NCBI GenBank assembly: GCA_900541315.1
Contig: UQJF01000002.1
Span: forward strand, 1 to 64,000
Origin: an uncultured Clostridium sp.
GTDB lineage: Bacteria > Bacillota > Clostridia > Lachnospirales > Lachnospiraceae
DNA length: 64,000 bases
Reading direction: 5' to 3'
The position numbers and the translations under genes were made by a program. Below are positions 59,473 through 64,000 of this stretch, one piece after another. Under the pieces are notes generated by a model. The model was given only the letters and a program-made list of their open reading frames with translations. It was not told where the DNA came from and searched no databases. How positions within the stretch are numbered: position 1 is the stretch's first letter; each line of letters starts with the position of its first letter.

Positions 59473-60249
59473 ATGGAAGGTTATTATATCGTAAGAAATG
59501 AAGACATCCACATTCAATATGATGAAAATGGATTTTTTCAGACAGAGGTGCTGGCAGGCAGTTATGACGGAGGCATCAGAAATTATAAATGTTTTCTGAA
59601 AGCAGGCTGCGAAGTAAAACCGGCATTGTATAAAGATAAAACCGTTGTATACATGTTTGGAAAGGGCCGGGGATACGTAACAGATACGAAAGAAGCCCAC
59701 AACATTACAGAATTATCATTTTATCTTCCTGATTTTGATCATTCTCCTTTTGAGATCCATGCAATAGATGATATGGAATTTATTATGAGCGTGGTAGATA
59801 TGAACCAGTGGGATAAGGAACGTTTTGATCACAGCCATATTCATCTGCCATTTTTCTTAAAGTACACAGATGGACAGGTTTATGACCAGGATTGCAAGGG
59901 CCCCAATACCACTTCCTGGTTGATTGTAGGACCAGGACAGATGGGAAGAATCTTAATGGGTGTTGTACGGGCTGTAGGAGAAGGAACTGATGAAAAAGGA
60001 CATCCTACCGTTGCACAGTGGAATTACAGCATTGACAACGCAGAATTTGAACTGAGTGTGGATCATCAAGAGCCTATCATTCAAAGAGGCGGAGATTTCA
60101 GCTTCGTTCCGGCAGGACCGGATCACAGTCTGATTGCAAAACCAGGCAAAGAAGTATTCTATGTATGGTATGAGCATTATACAAGAGAGCGTGATTTTAT
60201 GGTCACTCTTGCAAAGGGCGATAAGCTGGAAGATAAACTGAAACATTAA
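59473..60249 (+). CDS. Bicupin-like protein, paralogue 2
   Basis: 258 residues, closely related to the gene before it: FLKAGCEVKPALYKDKTVVYMFGKGRGYV (in part), IHAIDDMEFI, VVRAVGEGTDEKGHP and VPAGPDHSLIAKPGKEVFYVWYE. The second probable ligand differs: GHPTVAQWNY instead of VHQWNY, so metal binding or activity may have changed. A Lys/Leu tail follows. Starts 11 nt after paralogue 1 with GAGGT upstream. Function unknown. Confidence 0.75.
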   Translation: MEGYYIVRNEDIHIQYDENGFFQTEVLAGSYDGGIRNYKCFLKAGCEVKPALYKDKTVVYMFGKGRGYVTDTKEAHNITELSFYLPDFDHSPFEIHAIDDMEFIMSVVDMNQWDKERFDHSHIHLPFFLKYTDGQVYDQDCKGPNTTSWLIVGPGQMGRILMGVVRAVGEGTDEKGHPTVAQWNYSIDNAEFELSVDHQEPIIQRGGDFSFVPAGPDHSLIAKPGKEVFYVWYEHYTRERDFMVTLAKGDKLEDKLKH

Positions 60250-60294
60250 TAAAGCGGTAGTTATTATATGAATATAAAAGGAGCGAATTAAAAA

Positions 60295-61068
60295 ATGGAG
60301 AGAGAATACGAGAAAAACTTTTATGTAGAGAAAGCAGCAGACATTGCTGCGAGAGCACAGTATGATGACAATGGATTTGCAAAAGTAGAATTACTGCCAG
60401 GTGTATATCATGGTGGAATCCAGAGCTTCAAATGCTTTCTGAAAGCCGGACATAAGGTATCTCCAGAGCTTTTTGCAGATAAATCCGTGGTTATTTTTTT
60501 CGGAAAAGGCGAAGGTGAACTGACAGACTGTGACGGAGTACATAAGATTACAGAGGTTGCTTTCTATGTTCCATTTATGGATAAGGAAAAATATGAGATT
60601 CATGCAATTGAAGATATGGAATTTGTCTACAATGTAATTGAGATGAATCAGTGGGATAGAGCTGCATTCGACAGATGGCATATCCGTCTCCCATATTTCC
60701 GTCTTCACAGCGAGTGTGTTCAGTACATCCAGGACTGCAAGGGACCAAATACAGAGGCAAGAATGATCCTTTGCCCGAAGTGGCATGGAAGAATCATTCT
60801 GGGAACAACCAGAGCTGTTGGTGAAGGCACTGTAGAAAAGGGCCATCCAAAGGTTCATCAGTGGAATTACTGCTTAGGTGATTCTGACTTCCATATGAGT
60901 GTAGGATATAAAGCAGAAAACAATATGGAAACAGTTCAGCATCGCGCAGGTGACTGGAGCTTCATTCCTGCAGGTGCAGACCATGACCTTGTTTCTGATC
61001 CTGGTAAGGAAGTATATTATATCTGGTTTGAGCATTACACAGATGAACAGGCAATGGCTAAAATGTAA
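60295..61068 (+). CDS. Bicupin-like protein, paralogue 3
   Basis: 257 residues, the most divergent of the three: FLKAGHKVSPELFADKSVVIFFGKGEGEL (in part), IHAIEDMEFVYNVIEMNQWD, TRAVGEGTVEKGHPKVHQWNY and FIPAGADHDLVSDPGKEVYYIWFEHY. The GHPxVH and ADH histidines are kept. A few extra residues precede the second His motif. Starts 45 nt after paralogue 2 with AAAGGAG, ends before a terminator. Three non-identical copies suggest a hetero-oligomer or three related substrates; both are inference. Confidence 0.75.
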   Translation: MEREYEKNFYVEKAADIAARAQYDDNGFAKVELLPGVYHGGIQSFKCFLKAGHKVSPELFADKSVVIFFGKGEGELTDCDGVHKITEVAFYVPFMDKEKYEIHAIEDMEFVYNVIEMNQWDRAAFDRWHIRLPYFRLHSECVQYIQDCKGPNTEARMILCPKWHGRIILGTTRAVGEGTVEKGHPKVHQWNYCLGDSDFHMSVGYKAENNMETVQHRAGDWSFIPAGADHDLVSDPGKEVYYIWFEHYTDEQAMAKM

Positions 61069-61099
61069 ATAAAATAATAGAATACAAAAACAAGCCTGT

Positions 61100-61133
61100 G
61101 GCTGCTGCAAATAAAACTGCAGCAGCCTTATCT
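61100..61133 (+). terminator. Terminator of the sugar locus
   Basis: GGCTGCTGCA (61100-61109) and TGCAGCAGCC (61118-61127) form a perfect stem, followed by a T-rich stretch. It ends the ABC-cupin operon. Confidence 0.75.
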
Positions 61134-61167
61134 GTTTACAGAATAAGGTTGTTAAGAGGGAATATAT

Positions 61168-62520
61168 ATGACAGGTACAGTAAAAAAAGCAAAAAGCAGG
61201 AATATAAACATGACAGCAGGAAGCCCGGTGCGTCTGGTGGTTCTGTTTTCCATTCCACTGATCTTTGGGAACATATTTCAGCAATTATACTATATTACAG
61301 ATGCTGTGATCGTAGGTAAATATATTAGTATTCAGGCACTGGCAGCTGTAAACAGCTGTACCTGGATCACCTGGCTTTTAAACGCCATTGCCAGGGATTT
61401 TTCCAATACCTTAAGTATTCTGGCTTCCTACAGCGTAGGAGAAGGAGATCAGGAAAAAGTAAAGAAAATCGTTGGAAATGCAGGAACCATTACGCTGCTT
61501 CTTTCTCTGTTTCTTCTTATTTTTGTGGAAATGAACCTGGATCTTTTTTTTCGTCTGTTTAAAGTGCAGGCAGAGGTGGTCCAGATGACAGGGGAATACT
61601 TTTCCATTATACTTTTGGGAATTCCGTTTGTTTTGATCTATAACGTAGCAGCAGCTCTTTTAAGGGCAGAAGGAAACAGCCAGGTCACCTTTCATTCTGT
61701 GGCAGTGGCTACTGTGATCAATGTAATCCTGGATGTGTTATTTATTGTGCATTTAGGCTGGGGGGTAAAAGGTGGAGCTGCCGCTACTGTGATCGCCCAG
61801 TTTGTATCCATGGTGATCGCTTTAGTGCCACTGTTTAAAAGTAAAATATTCACCTGGGATCTGTCCTACTGGAGACTGGAGGCAAGTCTGTTAAAACAAA
61901 TGATTAACTTGTGGCTGCCCATGTTTGTGAACAGTGCAGTAATCACTATTGGTGGAAGCTTCGTGTCACGAAATGTAAATGCCATTGGTCCGTATTTTAC
62001 AGCGGGAATTTCTTCTGGAACCAAAATATTTACCATGCTGGAATCTCTGATCATGGCTATTCAGACTGGACTGTCTGTGTTTATTGGACAAAATCTTGGC
62101 GCAGGATTAAAAGATCGGGTAAAGAGAGGACAGCACCAGGTAGTACTTTTTGGTCTGACACTGGCATTTGTCTTAAATATCCTGGTCCAGAGCCTGGCTC
62201 CGGTCCTTGTGGGAATGTTTTTATCACCGTCTGATCCGCTGTATGCCCAGACGCTTCATGTAGCAGTGGCAGATGTGCGGGTAATCACACTGGGAATGTT
62301 TATTATGGCGCCTATGTATTTATACAGAATTGCCATTCAGACATTAGGACATCCAAAATACCCTATGTATGCCGGATTTTTACAACTTTTAGCAAGAGTA
62401 TTTTCCGTTTCTGTGCTGCCTGTGTTTATTGGAGAATACGGATATTATGTAGCAACTGTCTTGGCGTGGGTGGTTACTCTTCCCGTTGTAATGATACCTT
62501 ATTATAGATATTTAAAATAA
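61168..62520 (+). CDS. MATE-family efflux protein
   Basis: 450 residues, 12 membrane helices. LFSIPLIFGNIFQQLYYITDAVIVGKYI and the second-half LPMFVNSAVITIGGSFVSRNV (in part) are typical of the family. It is more similar in its opening to the MATE protein at 45459 than to DinF. Located after the cupin operon's terminator, start with GAGGGAA. It could export a by-product of the pathway, but that is only position. Confidence 0.9.
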   Translation: MTGTVKKAKSRNINMTAGSPVRLVVLFSIPLIFGNIFQQLYYITDAVIVGKYISIQALAAVNSCTWITWLLNAIARDFSNTLSILASYSVGEGDQEKVKKIVGNAGTITLLLSLFLLIFVEMNLDLFFRLFKVQAEVVQMTGEYFSIILLGIPFVLIYNVAAALLRAEGNSQVTFHSVAVATVINVILDVLFIVHLGWGVKGGAAATVIAQFVSMVIALVPLFKSKIFTWDLSYWRLEASLLKQMINLWLPMFVNSAVITIGGSFVSRNVNAIGPYFTAGISSGTKIFTMLESLIMAIQTGLSVFIGQNLGAGLKDRVKRGQHQVVLFGLTLAFVLNILVQSLAPVLVGMFLSPSDPLYAQTLHVAVADVRVITLGMFIMAPMYLYRIAIQTLGHPKYPMYAGFLQLLARVFSVSVLPVFIGEYGYYVATVLAWVVTLPVVMIPYYRYLK

Positions 62521-62628
62521 AAAGACATAGAGCTTTACTCCTTGTGCATACAATAAATACTGATGGGATCTCTTTGCAGATCTCTGGTTTATAAAATGGA
62601 ATAGCTGTTAAAAGCAAGGAGTGAGGAT

Positions 62629-63918
62629 ATGACAGGTTATCGCAGGTTAATATCGTATATTTATGCTTATGAAGGAGAAGAAAAGGGGAAAAATATCGGT
62701 TTTGTAAAGCTGGAGTCCAGAAACGGCCAGTGCCGCCTTAGTGTAAACGTAAAAAAGATATATGCAGGGGGAAATGATATTGGTGTTTATCTGATTGCTT
62801 CAGGTCAGGAGATCCCTTTGGGAAATATCTTTATAAGAAATGGCTGTGGCGAGTTCCGCACCATTATAAATGTGGAAAATGTAATGGGGACAGGCAATTC
62901 CCTGGATAGCTGCATTGGTCTGGTCATTCATGAAAAAGGGGAAGAATGGCGTGTATACAAGACGGTCTGGGAAGATGCAGTGGCTCAGGCGGCGGAGCTG
63001 GAGCTGGCAGAGGCAGCGGAAAAAAAGCCGGATGATACACAGGAACGGGATAAACGGCTGAAAAAGCAGATTGAAGAGCTGAACCGGGAGATCGATGAGG
63101 CGGCGAAAGTGGGTGATAATATAGCGGAAAAGGAAAATGTGGAAAAGGAAAGTGCGGCAGAGGAAAATGTGACAGAAGATACAGCACCAGCAGCATCCGG
63201 GGCATCGCAAAATACATCTGAACTGGAGCTTCTGCAGCAATTACAGCCGTCTGGAGACCCACCTAAGCAACCATCCGCAGCCCAGTCACCACAACCATCC
63301 GCAGATCAGTGGGTGCAGCCATCCGCAGATCGACAAGCCCAGCCATCCATAGCTCAGCCACCCGCAGATCGACAGTCACAGTCCACCATAGGCCAGCCGG
63401 TCCAGCCACCTACAGACCAGCAGCCACAGTCACCCCAGTCTTCGTCCAGTCCATTTATCCAAAGCACACAGCAGGAAGAAATCCCCCTTGGCGATCCAAA
63501 AGCCTTAGAACATCTGGACGCAGAAGAAGAAAAATGGGGTCCGGAGGTGCTTTGGGACCGTTTCCGGAAACATTATCCCAAAATGCAGGCTTTTGACAGT
63601 CCGGGAACTGCTGAAATACTTACGATCCGTCCTCAGGATATAGGGCTTCTTCCAAGAGAAAACTGGGGATACGGCAACAACAGTTTTCTCCTTCATGGCT
63701 ATTACAACTACCGATATCTGATATTTGCCAGAGTAGGTGATGAAAAACATACCAGGGCACGTTACATACTGGGAGTTCCCGGTCATTACTACAGCAATGA
63801 AAAATATATGGCATCTATGTTCGGCTTTCCGCATTTTGTCCTCGCAAAGACTCAGCCGGCCCAGGACGGTCGTTTTGGCTACTGGTATGCGGACGTAAGG
63901 ATGGAGAATGTGGAGTAA
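62629..63918 (+). CDS. Split-domain protein, DUF6128-like
   Basis: 429 residues. The first 125 (YRRLISYIYAYEGEEKGKN..., GNIFIRNGCGEFRT) and the last 130 (WDRFRKHYPKMQAFDSPG, LPRENWGYGNNSFLLHGYYNYRYLIF in part, LGVPGHYYSNEKYMASMFGFP) look folded and belong to proteins seen as DUF6128 in Lachnospiraceae, from memory. Between them lie a charged helix and a low-complexity Gln/Pro/Ser region of repeated QPSADxx units (about 208-285). No signal peptide. Function unknown. Ends 82 bp before the window edge; the remaining bases show nothing convincing. Confidence 0.75.
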   Translation: MTGYRRLISYIYAYEGEEKGKNIGFVKLESRNGQCRLSVNVKKIYAGGNDIGVYLIASGQEIPLGNIFIRNGCGEFRTIINVENVMGTGNSLDSCIGLVIHEKGEEWRVYKTVWEDAVAQAAELELAEAAEKKPDDTQERDKRLKKQIEELNREIDEAAKVGDNIAEKENVEKESAAEENVTEDTAPAASGASQNTSELELLQQLQPSGDPPKQPSAAQSPQPSADQWVQPSADRQAQPSIAQPPADRQSQSTIGQPVQPPTDQQPQSPQSSSSPFIQSTQQEEIPLGDPKALEHLDAEEEKWGPEVLWDRFRKHYPKMQAFDSPGTAEILTIRPQDIGLLPRENWGYGNNSFLLHGYYNYRYLIFARVGDEKHTRARYILGVPGHYYSNEKYMASMFGFPHFVLAKTQPAQDGRFGYWYADVRMENVE

Positions 63919-64000
63919 ATGTGCTATAATCCAACAGACAGACCGCTTTCGTTTTGAAACTGTATACGCAAATCTGCATCTTCCGTCATTGGACCGGTTA

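Overview
The window looks like chromosomal DNA of a spore-forming, anaerobic member of the Clostridia, most likely Lachnospiraceae. The grounds are the gene families and their order: the pyrF-pyrK-pyrD-pyrE cluster with a PyrD type B and its iron-sulfur subunit, a NifS-NifU-MnmA operon, SpoVB and SpmA/SpmB sporulation proteins, YesM/YesN-type two-component pairs, choline-binding-like cell-wall repeats, strong Shine-Dalgarno sites and moderately AT-rich DNA. The placement rests on reading the proteins, not on a database search. I see no prophage, insertion sequence, CRISPR array, tRNA or rRNA.

Layout. 1-3000: an mgtE magnesium transporter behind a long structured leader with an attenuator, then a RelA-type alarmone synthetase. 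3.2-9.2 kb: a heterodimeric ABC exporter and an M29-like aminopeptidase. 9.2-13.9 kb: pyrimidine synthesis with a VanZ protein, a DUF6142-like protein and an overlooked 49-residue membrane peptide. 13.9-18.2 kb: PepF, LrgAB, a tandem GNAT protein. 18.2-24 kb: RelQ-like synthetase, Mrp ATPase, a FliB-like cysteine-rich protein and a TetM-like translational GTPase fused to a YacP/Rae1-like NYN nuclease. 24-34.4 kb: SseB protein, secreted proteins, an amidase lipoprotein, mnmA-nifU-nifS, SpoVB, FolT under a tetrahydrofolate riboswitch, a metallo-beta-lactamase fold hydrolase and a small HPr-like protein without the phosphorylated histidine. 34.6-45.1 kb: a YesN/YesM pair, an alkyltransferase-like protein, cell-wall proteins, spmA, a GGDEF protein, a lysozyme, cysK and spmB. 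45.4-50.8 kb: MATE transporter, a MurL-MurD2 pair, MarR and a lipoprotein. 51-62.5 kb: a sugar-catabolic locus with a TIM-barrel epimerase, a second YesM/YesN pair, two ABC permeases, a binding protein, three tandem paralogous bicupins and a MATE protein. The window ends with a split-domain DUF6128-like protein.

Orientation. From 2.2 to 34.4 kb almost every gene runs left; from 34.6 kb to the end almost every gene runs right. Close to this divergence (40,047-40,228) lies a cluster of DnaA boxes upstream of spmA. No dnaA-dnaN neighbourhood is present, so it is called a DnaA-box cluster and not an origin.

Dispersed non-coding elements are the most unusual part. One family (B) occurs seven times, eight arms in all, always in the same direction just upstream of a ribosome-binding site. 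A second (A) folds as a three-way junction whose outer stem changes by compensating substitutions between copies. A third (C) is a short hairpin at gene 3' ends. None is explained by a known gene.
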